Of a DNA stretch of 64,000 nucleotides, positions 26,764-35,658 are shown piece by piece (positions within the stretch are counted from its first letter, which is position 1; the number at the start of each line of letters is the position of its first letter). The notes under the pieces were generated by a model. It ran no database searches, was not told where the DNA came from, and was given only the letters and a program-made list of their open reading frames with translations. This stretch comes from CAVZTX01 sp963778375 (GTDB lineage: Bacteria > Chloroflexota > Ktedonobacteria > Ktedonobacterales > Ktedonobacteraceae): positions 62,001 to 126,000 of the forward strand of contig CAVZTX010000016.1 in the NCBI GenBank assembly GCA_963778375.1, written 5' to 3'. Both the position numbers and the translations under genes were made by a program.

Positions 26764-27123
26764 CTACAGGTCTAGAATAGCCCGCTGTTCGCTGCGGCCA
26801 TCTGCGGATTTGGCAAGAATTTTATGGATCAGGTCGTCTTTCTTGATTGTGGCAGGTAATAGTACGTTCAATTCTTTGGCGAGTATTTTCAAATTAGCAA
26901 CTGTCTGCTTGGAAAGCTCTTCTTTGGTAAAGGTTGACCTGGGCATTGATAGCTGTCTTGATGAGTGTTGTTCTCTATGCCCATTAGCTGGAACCTGCTC
27001 AATAAGTTGTTTGCATTCAACATTGGGCATGCGCCTTAGTAACAGGACAACGTTGGCAAGCAGGTCTGCGAGTTCGTGCGTTTTCATTTTTTCAAGCTGT
27101 TCAATAGTCATGTGAGTTGTCAT
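26764..27123 (-). CDS. small protein with a Rho-N/SAP-like domain, ParA partner
   Basis: A 119-residue protein. The N-terminal part (MTIEQLEKMKTHELADLLAN) and the C-terminal part (LSKQTVANLKILAKELNV, then TIKKDDLIHKIL) both look like short helix-extended-loop-helix folds of the Rho N-terminal or SAP kind, which bind nucleic acid. AGGAG precedes the ATG. It is the third gene of the GmrSD-ParA operon, 15 bases after parA. In position and size it resembles a centromere-binding partner of ParA, but this is inference. Confidence 0.65.
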   Translation of the reverse strand: MTTHMTIEQLEKMKTHELADLLANVVLLLRRMPNVECKQLIEQVPANGHREQHSSRQLSMPRSTFTKEELSKQTVANLKILAKELNVLLPATIKKDDLIHKILAKSADGRSEQRAILDL

Positions 27124-27138
27124 TACTTTCTCCTAAAC

Positions 27139-28011
27139 TTACTCAACGAGGCTCATCTCTTGTATCTTTTGCGAACGGAGATGATAGATTCGGCTGATAA
27201 ATTCGCCTGCCAGGCTTTGGAACTGGTTCTGTAACTCGACTATGCGACCCTTTGGTGGATTCAGGGCGCTGATAGGCGTACGTTCATCGGCGGCACCTGC
27301 GATGGTAATACTATCGCTAACCACCTGGTCAAAGACCTGCCCCTCATAATCAAAACGTACCTGATTGCAGTAGTAGTTATGTAAATTAGTGGCCTTAATA
27401 CGGGTTAAGATGATGCCCCCAAGAGCTGGGCCTGTGAAAGCGGCTGTTTGGTTCGTTGGTGCAAATAATTTGCGTACGGAGCGTTGGAGTAGTCCAATAC
27501 CATAGGTTGAGAGAAAGTCTGGTATAGTTGGTACGACGTAGGCATCACTAGCCCAGAGCGCATTTTTTGTGACCGGGTTAAAGTTTGGTGGGCAATCACA
27601 GATGATATAGTCGTACTCATCTCGAATCTGGTCAAGGTAGCGCTGTAAAACGGTGTAGCCAATAAAGTCGGCTAGACGTAAATCGACATCAATGAGGTCG
27701 GGGTTGGATGGGAGCAGGTCGAACTCGAAGACTGGAGCATCGCCTTTCACTACATCCTGCACAATCGCATTGCGAATGGAAAAATCCCTGTGATGTCGCT
27801 CAAATAAATCGCACGTTGAGCCATTGGTATTCTTCCACCTTGCCCAATGCTCCTGCTCCATAACGTAAAATGTTGCGCTTGCCTGCGGATCAAGGTCGAC
27901 AAGGAGCGTTCTTTTGCCATAGAATCTGGCAAGCGAGGTGGATAGCTCGACGGAGATGGTAGTTTTGCCCACCCCACCTTTAAAATTGATGATGGTTATT
28001 ACTTTTGCCAT
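27139..28011 (-). CDS. ParA-family ATPase
   Basis: A 290-residue deviant Walker ATPase (ParA/MinD/Soj). The motifs are KGGVGKTT (11-18), VDLDPQASAT and YIICDCPPNFN. Such ATPases form ATP-dependent dimers on DNA and position cargo. AGGAAG precedes the ATG. It is 37 bases downstream of the GmrSD-like nuclease gene and 15 before the small DNA-binding-like gene. No ParB with an HTH is present and there is no origin or replication gene nearby, so a chromosomal segregation or plasmid role is not supported. Confidence 0.9.
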   Translation of the reverse strand: MAKVITIINFKGGVGKTTISVELSTSLARFYGKRTLLVDLDPQASATFYVMEQEHWARWKNTNGSTCDLFERHHRDFSIRNAIVQDVVKGDAPVFEFDLLPSNPDLIDVDLRLADFIGYTVLQRYLDQIRDEYDYIICDCPPNFNPVTKNALWASDAYVVPTIPDFLSTYGIGLLQRSVRKLFAPTNQTAAFTGPALGGIILTRIKATNLHNYYCNQVRFDYEGQVFDQVVSDSITIAGAADERTPISALNPPKGRIVELQNQFQSLAGEFISRIYHLRSQKIQEMSLVE

Positions 28012-28048
28012 ATGTTACTTCCTATAAATAAAATAGATAGAACAATAC

Positions 28049-30415
28049 TCACGCGACCTCTTCCGCATACTTCTCGAAGGCTTGACGAACAAGATGCATC
28101 ACATCTTCAATCTGAGTGAGTGAAGTAATGCTTACCTGAACATCTCCATTGCCATAATGACCTATGCTCGTAACGTTTCTACATAACCCTGCCGGGTCGT
28201 CAATCTCACCGAACCTGACGTTGAGGGTGAGCAGAAGGCGTTTCTTTTGAGGCTCAATATCCACGAAATTCGTTGTGGCCTTGTAGGCAATGTACTGCTT
28301 CCTGGCCTCTTCTCTGATGGATGAGTCGAGGTTCAAGATGCGCTTGCGAAGTCGTTCAAACATGCCACGAATATCAAAGGGCATATTTCTGATATGGTCT
28401 TCCAAGGTACAGCTCTCAGCATCACTTATGATTTTTGAATACTCTGGAGCGAGCGTTCCTTCAACGCCCAAGGGCATCGTATTCCTCTCATAAAAGGCCC
28501 TGAGCCATCTACCAACAGTATCCCACGAAATTGCATACCAACCATCTTTGCCATTACCATACTGAATCCATTCGCCATTGACCTGTCGAAAGTAATCGAA
28601 ATGATGTTCCCTGACTTGAAGAATCTTGAAGCCTTCTGGAATAAAGCCAGCTTGTGGATGGTCAACCGGGCCAACCACCTCTGCTAGAGGTGGTTTCTGT
28701 AGCTGCCTAGCAATGTTAATAAGCCGCTCAGCCGATATTTGAGGTATAGACCATACCTCCATGGCCCTGTCTGCCAGTTTTCCAGCTCGCTCCTTGATCT
28801 TTTCCTCGTTCCAATGCTCAACTTCGGCAAGTCCTCTGTTAAGCCCGATAGGGCTATTCCTAAAACCTCCCGGCATCTCGCGCTTCTGTTGGAACGAGTG
28901 ATCGCTCAGCTCTGAGTTATAACCTGTGAGCGTCAGGTTGCCGATGGTGTGGAGGTATTGCGCCTGGACCTCTTTCCAGTTGGGACCAAGCTCCCCCTGC
29001 CATTCTAGGGATAGGTGCTCGTTCTGCGGCATAATATGCTCAATGGTATATTCGTCGATATTCACCCATTCCTTTCGTTTGTAATTTTCTAGCTTCCTGA
29101 GCAGGTAGTTGCGGCGAGAGAAGTTATATATGTCTTTCACCATAAATGCTGCACGGAACTCTTCATCACGTGGGAATCTGCCACCTGACGTCTTTAGCAG
29201 AAAAGCCGCCTGCACACTTTCGAGGTAATGCTCCCTATCTATTTCTTTAGCAAGGGTAGCAAATATCTTGTTCATTGAGTTTGTGGGAACGCCACAGATA
29301 GCTCTACGAAATACATAACTTTCAACCAGCTTGAGGATAGCAATGAAGTCCTCACGGGAAAGCAGCTTATTTGCATAGTCATCGTACACCGCTAACAGGA
29401 AGGGATACGCTACATCCACTTTGAGCGTAAGAATATCATTTAGCACATGCCGAATTTGGGGATCTTCCTCACGAAGGAAAGCCATCTTCACAAAGTATCG
29501 GGCGTAACGATCAATATCTGCTAAAAATTCGGAAATTGATAACTCCAAATTCATCTTATGATAGGCCTTAAAGTTGACATACACCTGACCAATATTAGGA
29601 ATGCTTCCCTCTTTAAGCGTCAGGTAGTCACGCATGAAACGATCAAACAGATTGGAATCATCGGTATGCGTGAAGCTTTGCTCCATAGGATACCAATACT
29701 TTTTGTACAGCTTGATCTGCTCCGAATTATTTAACCCCATTAGAATATAGTTGCGAATCAGGTCTGACTGCGACAAAGCCATACCTGTAGAGTTGAGACT
29801 CTCAAAGATAAGCTGAGGATTGTCATGCTCTTTGTCGAGGGAAATCTCAACGATCATCAATCTGCCAATGCCTTCGTATAGGGTAAGCGGATCAACATCG
29901 CCCCGACGCACTCGATTCTCAAAGTAGAGATAGTTTTCAAGCACTCGATTTGTTGGCAAAGTAGACTGTGCACGGTCGGGATCATCAATAAGTGCTATCA
30001 AGGTGTCTTTATCGCTTTGCGTGAGTAACAACTTATAGCGCTGGTCATCTTTACCCCACTTATTAATAAGGTAGGAGTCATAGATCTCTTCGTGGCTTGT
30101 ATTCAGAGATGTTACCGATTCCTTTGCAGCTTTGGCTAAAGCGAGAAGAAGTAAGGAAAGGCTGGTCAGACGCTGCTGTCCATCGATAACCAATAGTGGG
30201 ATAATCCCCCCGGCTATAACCACATCCTGCTGAATGTAAACGACAGAGCCAACAAAGTGTTTTGTCGACCCCTTACTTGTGGCTACACGGATAATATCGT
30301 TCCAAAGTTGTTCGCACTGCTCACGAGTCCAGCTATAGGTGCGCTGATAGATTGGAATGATGAACTGTTTTTTCCCGTTGAGTAGTGTCAGGAATGAGTT
30401 TTCCTTTGCTATCAT
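28049..30415 (-). CDS. GmrSD-like DUF262/DUF1524 nuclease with DUF5655-like tail
   Basis: A 788-residue predicted modification-dependent (type IV) restriction or defence nuclease. The N-terminal DUF262 domain has IPIYQRTYSW and DGQQRLTSL (78-86), the NTP-linked motif of GmrS and SspE. The DUF1524 nuclease part has the His-Me finger motif TIEHIMPQ near 455-461 and GNLTLTGYNSELSD. The last 110 residues (KKRLLLTLNV, VTSIGHYGNGDVQV) resemble DUF5655. GAAGGG precedes the ATG. It heads the operon with ParA. The fused single chain is complete, with no lesion. Confidence 0.87.
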   Translation of the reverse strand: MIAKENSFLTLLNGKKQFIIPIYQRTYSWTREQCEQLWNDIIRVATSKGSTKHFVGSVVYIQQDVVIAGGIIPLLVIDGQQRLTSLSLLLLALAKAAKESVTSLNTSHEEIYDSYLINKWGKDDQRYKLLLTQSDKDTLIALIDDPDRAQSTLPTNRVLENYLYFENRVRRGDVDPLTLYEGIGRLMIVEISLDKEHDNPQLIFESLNSTGMALSQSDLIRNYILMGLNNSEQIKLYKKYWYPMEQSFTHTDDSNLFDRFMRDYLTLKEGSIPNIGQVYVNFKAYHKMNLELSISEFLADIDRYARYFVKMAFLREEDPQIRHVLNDILTLKVDVAYPFLLAVYDDYANKLLSREDFIAILKLVESYVFRRAICGVPTNSMNKIFATLAKEIDREHYLESVQAAFLLKTSGGRFPRDEEFRAAFMVKDIYNFSRRNYLLRKLENYKRKEWVNIDEYTIEHIMPQNEHLSLEWQGELGPNWKEVQAQYLHTIGNLTLTGYNSELSDHSFQQKREMPGGFRNSPIGLNRGLAEVEHWNEEKIKERAGKLADRAMEVWSIPQISAERLINIARQLQKPPLAEVVGPVDHPQAGFIPEGFKILQVREHHFDYFRQVNGEWIQYGNGKDGWYAISWDTVGRWLRAFYERNTMPLGVEGTLAPEYSKIISDAESCTLEDHIRNMPFDIRGMFERLRKRILNLDSSIREEARKQYIAYKATTNFVDIEPQKKRLLLTLNVRFGEIDDPAGLCRNVTSIGHYGNGDVQVSITSLTQIEDVMHLVRQAFEKYAEEVA

Positions 30416-30454
30416 AATTGCCCTTCTTATTGATCATAAATACATGAGTTCTAA

Positions 30455-30490
30455 ATCTAAAACGAGCGAAGGAGCAGAATGAATGTAGCA
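30455..30490 (-). promoter_or_regulatory. shared upstream element, copy A (GmrSD operon)
   Basis: This 36-base stretch matches 31301-31336 at 27 of 36 positions without gaps, beginning ATCTAAAACGA on the plus strand (TCGTTTTAGAT on the coding strand). It lies 40 bases before the nuclease ATG, so it may carry a promoter or operator. Confidence 0.55.
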
Positions 30491-30618
30491 GCGTGTATCA
30501 AAAATCGAAATATGACAAATTTGTAATCGAAATGAAGTCTCTAGGGCATGATAAATCCCACTCCTACACACGTGGAGTCGTTTCGCTTGCCATTGAAACG
30601 CATTTCGTGACGAGTATC

Positions 30619-31263
30619 TTATACGTTGAAGCTCCACTTCCCCACATTAGCATAATACGTACTATCCTGGAACTGGAACGTAAAACTATGCTCACCAGCA
30701 GGAACTTCATAGACAATCTGGCCGCGCAATTTGTCAATACTTTGGATGGTTCCATCGAGGGGTTTGCCGATATCGGTGATGGTTTCGTTATAGGCCTGGC
30801 CGGTACTATCTTTGAGGATAAACATGAGACCGCTTGAGATAATTTGTGGGTCTGATGAGTCATTTAGCACAGTGACATCGACAATCAGGAATTTATTGCC
30901 TGCATGTGGTGCGAAGGCCTTGTCGCCCAAACTCGTCTTTACACTGTTGACGGTGACTTGCCAGAGGGCTATCGTGAGGGGCTTGCCAATGCTACCGATT
31001 GCAAGCGACTGAGCTGCTTGCGGCTGTGGTAGTCGGATGAGAGATTTTGCGGTTGTTTGCTTGATGAAGCTCACGCTTAGTAGGATACCGAGTATCAGTC
31101 CGATGACGATACCAAGTGAGACCAGAGAGAGTGGTTTCAGCACCTTGGAAATATGACGTGGAGATAACGACTGCTGAGGTGGAAGTGGCTGCGCTTCTGA
31201 TTGCGATTTTAGTGACGATTCCGAATCATCTGTATTGTGCTCTGACGGCTGGACCTGTGACAT
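30619..31263 (-). CDS. DUF4352-type membrane-anchored protein
   Basis: A 214-residue protein with a polar N-terminal region, one membrane helix (about 50-72, LVSLGIVIGLILGILLSV) and an outside beta-domain (GKPLTIALWQVTVNSV, GNKFLIVDVTVLND, FILKDSTGQAY) of the DUF4352 immunoglobulin-like type. The ATG at 31263 follows a G-rich stretch. It shares an upstream element with the GmrSD operon. The role is unknown; it could be co-regulated rather than part of the system. Confidence 0.75.
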   Translation of the reverse strand: MSQVQPSEHNTDDSESSLKSQSEAQPLPPQQSLSPRHISKVLKPLSLVSLGIVIGLILGILLSVSFIKQTTAKSLIRLPQPQAAQSLAIGSIGKPLTIALWQVTVNSVKTSLGDKAFAPHAGNKFLIVDVTVLNDSSDPQIISSGLMFILKDSTGQAYNETITDIGKPLDGTIQSIDKLRGQIVYEVPAGEHSFTFQFQDSTYYANVGKWSFNV

Positions 31264-31300
31264 GTTCCCCCCTGTTATTTGTTGTAGAGATGCATTCCAC

Positions 31301-31336
31301 ATCTAAAACGAACGAGGAAGCAAGGGATATGTAGCA
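31301..31336 (-). promoter_or_regulatory. shared upstream element, copy B (DUF4352 gene)
   Basis: Second copy of the 36-base element, 38 bases before the DUF4352 ATG, nearly the same distance as copy A has to its gene. Confidence 0.55.
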
Positions 31337-31513
31337 AGCTGCTTCAACATAGGAAATAGTACTTTAGGGTTACGTCTCCCTTCACCCAGCGAGAAAAACA
31401 GAGCTTTTGGCAGTTTCTCTTGGTAGATCACGTAAAGTGAACAATGTGACGTAGTGAAACACGATGAAACATCAAGACACATTTGTTTCGGTGTGATGAA
31501 AGGACGTATCTGA

Positions 31514-32266
31514 ATGCCAAAGTTCTTCCACTTTTCGCGTTGGCGTGGGCAAGTAGTGCATCTTGTTAGTAGACATGCGATTATTTTGGCGATGCTTGGA
31601 GTGATATTGGTGAGCAGCATTCTCACTAGTGGAATACTCGGTGCCTTTGCTCACGCTCCATGTGCGAGTGGTGACCGGACGTATATTGTGACCTGGGGCA
31701 ATACGCTGAGCGGCATTGCCAGTCGTTACAATACGACCTGGCAGCGACTGGCCTCCCACAACCATCTGTACAATCCTAACCTTATTTTCCCGGGCCAGGC
31801 GATATGCATTCCTTCTGCTTCTCCAAGCTCGGGTGGGAGCGGGAGTGGGAGTGGGAGTGGAAGTTCGGGTGGGACGATGTCGCAAAACCAATACGTGAAT
31901 CTGGCCCAGCAGGATGCGTGGAATATGGGCATCTCGGCAAATATCTTTGTGCGCCAGATTAACCAGGAAAGTGGATTTAATCCCTTTGCTATCTCTCCTG
32001 CCGGTGCGATTGGTATTGCGCAATTTATGCCAGCAACGGCAGCATCACTCGGTGTCAACCCGTACAACCCGGTTGATTCGCTTCAAGGTGCCGCGAGATT
32101 GATGGCAAGCTATGTTCGCCAATATGGTGGAGATTATGCCAAGGCGCTGTCGGCTTATAATGCTGGCCCCGGTACAGTGGCATGGGCAGTCTTTCTAGGT
32201 GGCTGGAATTGGAGATACTACCTGCCCTATGAGACGCAGAATTACATCCGTGTAATTTTGGGCTAA
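31514..32266 (+). CDS. LysM/SLT lytic transglycosylase
   Basis: A 250-residue secreted cell-wall enzyme. It has an N-terminal signal/anchor (about 19-48), a LysM peptidoglycan-binding domain (about 56-100, YIVTWGNTLSGIASRYN), a Gly/Ser linker, and a lysozyme-like SLT domain with catalytic Glu152 in INQESGFNPFAI and the motif IGIAQFMPATA. AAAGGA precedes the ATG. It cleaves the glycan strand to 1,6-anhydro-muramyl products. It is a single gene with no operon partner. Confidence 0.93.
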   Translation: MPKFFHFSRWRGQVVHLVSRHAIILAMLGVILVSSILTSGILGAFAHAPCASGDRTYIVTWGNTLSGIASRYNTTWQRLASHNHLYNPNLIFPGQAICIPSASPSSGGSGSGSGSGSSGGTMSQNQYVNLAQQDAWNMGISANIFVRQINQESGFNPFAISPAGAIGIAQFMPATAASLGVNPYNPVDSLQGAARLMASYVRQYGGDYAKALSAYNAGPGTVAWAVFLGGWNWRYYLPYETQNYIRVILG

Positions 32267-32329
32267 GTGCCGCACGGCATGCTCAACGAATGCCCTTATC
32301 ATGACATGCAGGCAATTATGAAGCCGCGT

Positions 32330-32400
32330 CATAGTAGGGGCATCCCTTGCGGGTGCCCTGCTGACTGACCGACTGACCGCATCATAGCGGGTGTCCTGCC
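32330..32400. repeat. GC-rich repeat with hairpin and tandem octamer
   Basis: GGGGCATCCCTTGCGGGTGCCC folds into an imperfect hairpin, followed by CTGACTGACCGACTGACC (an 8-base unit twice). The style matches the CCCTTGCGGTCGCC repeats at 45415-45535. The 3' end of the phosphatase gene runs into it. Confidence 0.45.
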
Positions 32401-32903
32401 GCCCCTCGCTTGCCATCGGCACAATAATGTTGCCAGTAGCGGCGGAGGTGACTACGAATGCCGCCGCTAGGTCGATATCTTGGGTAGAGTTGCCGAAATT
32501 GCTCTTCGGCAGCTTCGAATGAGTCGGTTGGGAGGACATGCAGGCGGGTGGCGAGGTAAAGCAAAGTAATGGACGCACTGCGTGATCGACCTTGCATACA
32601 ATGGACCATAACCTTCAAGCCGCTGGTATGCATCGAGTGCATGAAATCCAGGGCCTGATCTATCATCTCTTTGCTGATGAATAAAGGGATAGGTAGATCG
32701 AGCAGGCAGAGCATGATGCGGTTTTCCCTGCGTGCGACAAGGTACTCGGGATGAGTTTTAGGGACGCGCCAGGTTTTGTAACCAAGGGTTTTGCGGTGAT
32801 ATTGCTTGCAGGCATGCACAACTGCCCAGCCGGTTTGTCCTGAGACGATGGTTTCGTAGTCGTGCCGATTCCCCACAAACAGGTTTGGATAAACTTCAAT
32901 CAT
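32382..32903 (-). CDS. dual-specificity protein phosphatase
   Basis: A 173-residue cysteine-based phosphatase with the P-loop HCMQGRSRSAS (Cys102, Arg108), general acid Asp69 in LLDLPIPLF, and an N-terminal PNLFVGNRHDYE typical of the DSP family. It could remove phosphate from Ser/Thr/Tyr targets of the many kinases in such genomes. The last residues (RGAAGHPL) lie in repeat sequence, so the natural end may have been altered. Confidence 0.87.
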   Translation of the reverse strand: MIEVYPNLFVGNRHDYETIVSGQTGWAVVHACKQYHRKTLGYKTWRVPKTHPEYLVARRENRIMLCLLDLPIPLFISKEMIDQALDFMHSMHTSGLKVMVHCMQGRSRSASITLLYLATRLHVLPTDSFEAAEEQFRQLYPRYRPSGGIRSHLRRYWQHYCADGKRGAAGHPL

Positions 32904-32975
32904 ACGCTAATATCCCGATCCAGTGGTGATTTCGTACGATCTCAGCTACAATAGGAAGCATATGCATTATATGAG

Positions 32976-34525
32976 ATGAACCCTGGGATTGCAATTATCA
33001 TGGCTAACGAAAACAACACATCGTTTCAATTGGAAGAGGTAACCATCGCCGACCTGCAGGCCGCAATGGACTCTGGACAACTTACCGCGCGTCGGCTTGT
33101 CGAGCTGTATCTTGAGCGCATCGAGGATATTGACAAGCAAGGGCCGAAAATTAATAGCGTTCTGCAGATCAACCCCGATGCATTAGCAATCGCCGATGCG
33201 CTGGACCAGGAGCGCAAGGCTATAGGCCCACGCGGACCTCTACACGGTATCCCCATTCTCCTCAAAGACAACATCGCGACGTCTGATCGGATGGAGACGA
33301 CGGCAGCTTCACTGGCGCTGCTGGGATCGCGTGTGCCACGAGATGCTTTTGTGGCGCACCAACTTCGCGAGGCCGGAGTGATACTGCTTGGCAAGACGAA
33401 CTTAAGCGAGTGGGCCAACTTCCGCTCAACTGCCTCATCGAGTGGCTGGAGCGGTCGCGGTGGGCAGGCACTCAATCCTTATGTTCTAGATCGCTCCCCC
33501 TGTGGATCAAGTTCAGGATCGGCAACAGCGGTGGCAGCGAATCTCGCTGCGGTGGCTGTAGGAACGGAAACAGATGGTTCAATCCTCTGTCCAGCTTCGA
33601 TTAACGGTGTTGTTGGAATTAAGCCGACATTGGGACTGACAAGTCGCGCCGGGGTTATCCCCATTGCGCACAGCCAGGATACTATCGGCCCATTCGGTCG
33701 CACCGTGGCTGATGCTGCTATCCTGCTTGGGGGTATGACGGGCATTGACTCGCGTGATCCTGCTACTGCGGCAAGCGCGGGGAAGCTCTACACGGATTAC
33801 AGGCAGTTCCTGGACCCTAATGGTTTGCAAGGGGCGCGTATCGGGGTTGCTCGCCAGATTTATTTCGGCTATAGTGCCAAGGCTGATGCAATCGCAAATG
33901 CGGCTATCAAGCGGATGAGGGAACTTGGAGCGGAGATTATCGATCCTGCCGATATTCCGACAGCCGAGCAAATGTCATCATCCAAATCGGAACATACAGT
34001 GCTCCTCTTTGAATTCAAGACCGATCTGAATGAGTATCTGGCCGAGCTTGTCAGTTCACCTGTACGCACGCTGGCAGATATCATCGCTTTCAACAATGAG
34101 CATGCCGATGAAGAGTTGAAATACTTCGGGCAGGAACTCCTCTTGCAGGCACAGGAAACGACCTCGCTAGCGACCCAGCTTATCTTCAAGCGCTTGCTGA
34201 AAACCAGCGCCTTTCCCGTCAAGAAGGAATTGACGCTGTAATGGACAAGTATAACCTGGATGCGCTGGTCATGCCTACCAGCAGTCCAGCATGGCCTATC
34301 GATTTGATCAATGGTGATCACCACATGGGTGGTAGTTCGCAACCCGCTGCCCTGGCTGGATATCCAGCGATCAGCGTCCCTGCCGGTTTCTCGTTTGAAC
34401 TTCCGGTCGGTATCACTTTCATGGGACGGGCTTTTAGCGAGCCGACGCTTATTAAGCTTGCTTACGCCTATGAGCAGGGGACGAAGGCCCGGCGGAAGGC
34501 GAGATTGTTACCACACATTCCATAG
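32976..34525 (+). CDS. amidase-signature family protein, one frameshift
   Basis: Amidase of 516 residues after correction. The Ser-cisSer-Lys triad region is visible: Lys in GIPILLKDNIATSD, the Gly/Ser-rich RSPCGSSSGSATAVAANLAA, and the nucleophile Ser in TETDGSILCPAS. The frame stops at 34241. Adding one base at about 34171 joins QETTSLA to DPAYLQALAENQRLSRQEGI and runs into the MDKYNLDALVMPTSSPAW end. It hydrolyses an amide of unknown type; no GatB or GatA partner is near, so a tRNA role is unlikely. Confidence 0.85.
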
Positions 34526-34565
34526 TCAATGCGGAGCAAGCAATCCCAGATATTCGGAGATACTA

Positions 34566-34597
34566 TCTGTCATCCTTCGCTGCACTCAGGATGATAG
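34566..34597. repeat. REP-like hairpin (CATCCTTCGC type)
   Basis: TCATCCT and AGGATGA flank TCGCTGCACTC. It is a degenerate copy of the element at 53333-53398 and lies after the amidase gene. Confidence 0.5.
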
Positions 34598-34754
34598 ATA
34601 CAGCGGGGCAGTGCCCACAGGAAGTCTTCTCTCTAATGTATTTTCAAAGCATGATATACTGCTTTATGGAAGACCTTTCATCGTTTATTTGACAGGGTAA
34701 GCGCTTTCTTACCCTGACCGAAACTTCAGAAAGGAAACGAAAGGCGTACTTTTG

Positions 34755-35354
34755 ATGAGAAAAATTATCGTCCTCTCTTTCATAACGCTTGATGGCATCA
34801 TGCAGGCACCTGGAGGGCAAACAGAAGATACCAGTGATAACTTCACGTATGGAGGATGGACAGTTCCGTACTTTGATGATTTTCTTGGCAAGGTAATGAC
34901 TGAGCAAATGAACATGCCATTTGATCTGTTATTAGGGAGAAAAACATTTGAGATATTTGCATCATATTGGCCACATCATGAAGATGAAGGAGCTGGCATC
35001 AACAAAGCAACAAAGTATGTTGCTTCGAATACGCTTACCACACATGAGTGGAATAAGTCGGTCTTTTTAAAGGGCAGCATTGTGGATGAAATTAAGAAGC
35101 TCAAACAACAAGATGGTCCTGACTTACAAGTGCATGGGAGTGGCAATCTCATTCAGACGTTACTCGCGCATGATTTGGTCGATGAATTCTGGCTTAAAAT
35201 ATTTCCTGTGATACTTGGGATGGGCAAACGCTTGTTTGATACAGGGATTCTTCCCGCTTCCTATACCTTGGTTGAATCTCAATCTTCACCAAGTGGAGTG
35301 ATTATTGCTACCTTCAAACGTGCGGGAGAAGTCAAAACAGGATCATTTGCCTAA
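34755..35354 (+). CDS. RibD C-terminal/dihydrofolate-reductase-fold protein
   Basis: A 199-residue protein of the RibD_C family with a DHFR-like fold. It shows MRKIIVLSFITLDGIMQAPGG, LLLGRKTFEIFASYWP, VHGSGNLIQTLLAHDLVDEFWL and the end segment VIIATFKRAGEV. These stand-alone proteins are NADPH-binding reductases of unknown substrate. A TTG lies just before the ATG; the ATG at 34755 is chosen. It is a single gene. Confidence 0.88.
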   Translation: MRKIIVLSFITLDGIMQAPGGQTEDTSDNFTYGGWTVPYFDDFLGKVMTEQMNMPFDLLLGRKTFEIFASYWPHHEDEGAGINKATKYVASNTLTTHEWNKSVFLKGSIVDEIKKLKQQDGPDLQVHGSGNLIQTLLAHDLVDEFWLKIFPVILGMGKRLFDTGILPASYTLVESQSSPSGVIIATFKRAGEVKTGSFA

Positions 35355-35658
35355 TTACTCTTCGCTTCAAACAACCCTAATGAACAAATGATTTGCGGCT
35401 CCTGCGTCTCCGTCGCTTCTTGAATATGGCAGAGACGATGTTGCGGCTTATAATACTGTCTAGCTTTTCATTTGTAAAGCATTTCATTTTCGACATTACA
35501 GCCTATCTGAATGCAACGTTACATATATATACACAGGCTTTTCGCTCAGTTAGAGCCAAATCGCGTAGCAAAATTCCCTCGGTTCTAGCGTCTATCCTCT
35601 AGGGTCTCTGCGAATTGTTCGCAGTGGACGTGTGCCCAAACGTAAAGGAGGTCCTATT
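35355..35658. other. 304-base gap, no gene found
   Basis: AT-rich with no convincing reading frame. It holds a small hairpin CTGCGAA/TTCGCAG at 35608-35624 and the Shine-Dalgarno of the next gene; no clear promoter is identified. Confidence 0.5.

Noticed and set aside
27139..28011. ParA as sign of a plasmid or chromosome partition locus
   Set aside because: No ParB with a helix-turn-helix, no parS-like repeats and no replication gene nearby; it is packed with a nuclease gene instead.
30579..30600. Hairpin CGTTTC/GAAACG after the DUF4352 gene as a terminator
   Set aside because: Only six pairs with a ten-base loop and no T-tract; too weak to list.
32363..32380. CTGACTGACCGACTGACC as a functional satellite
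   Set aside because: Two units only, in repeat-rich sequence; listed as part of the repeat region.
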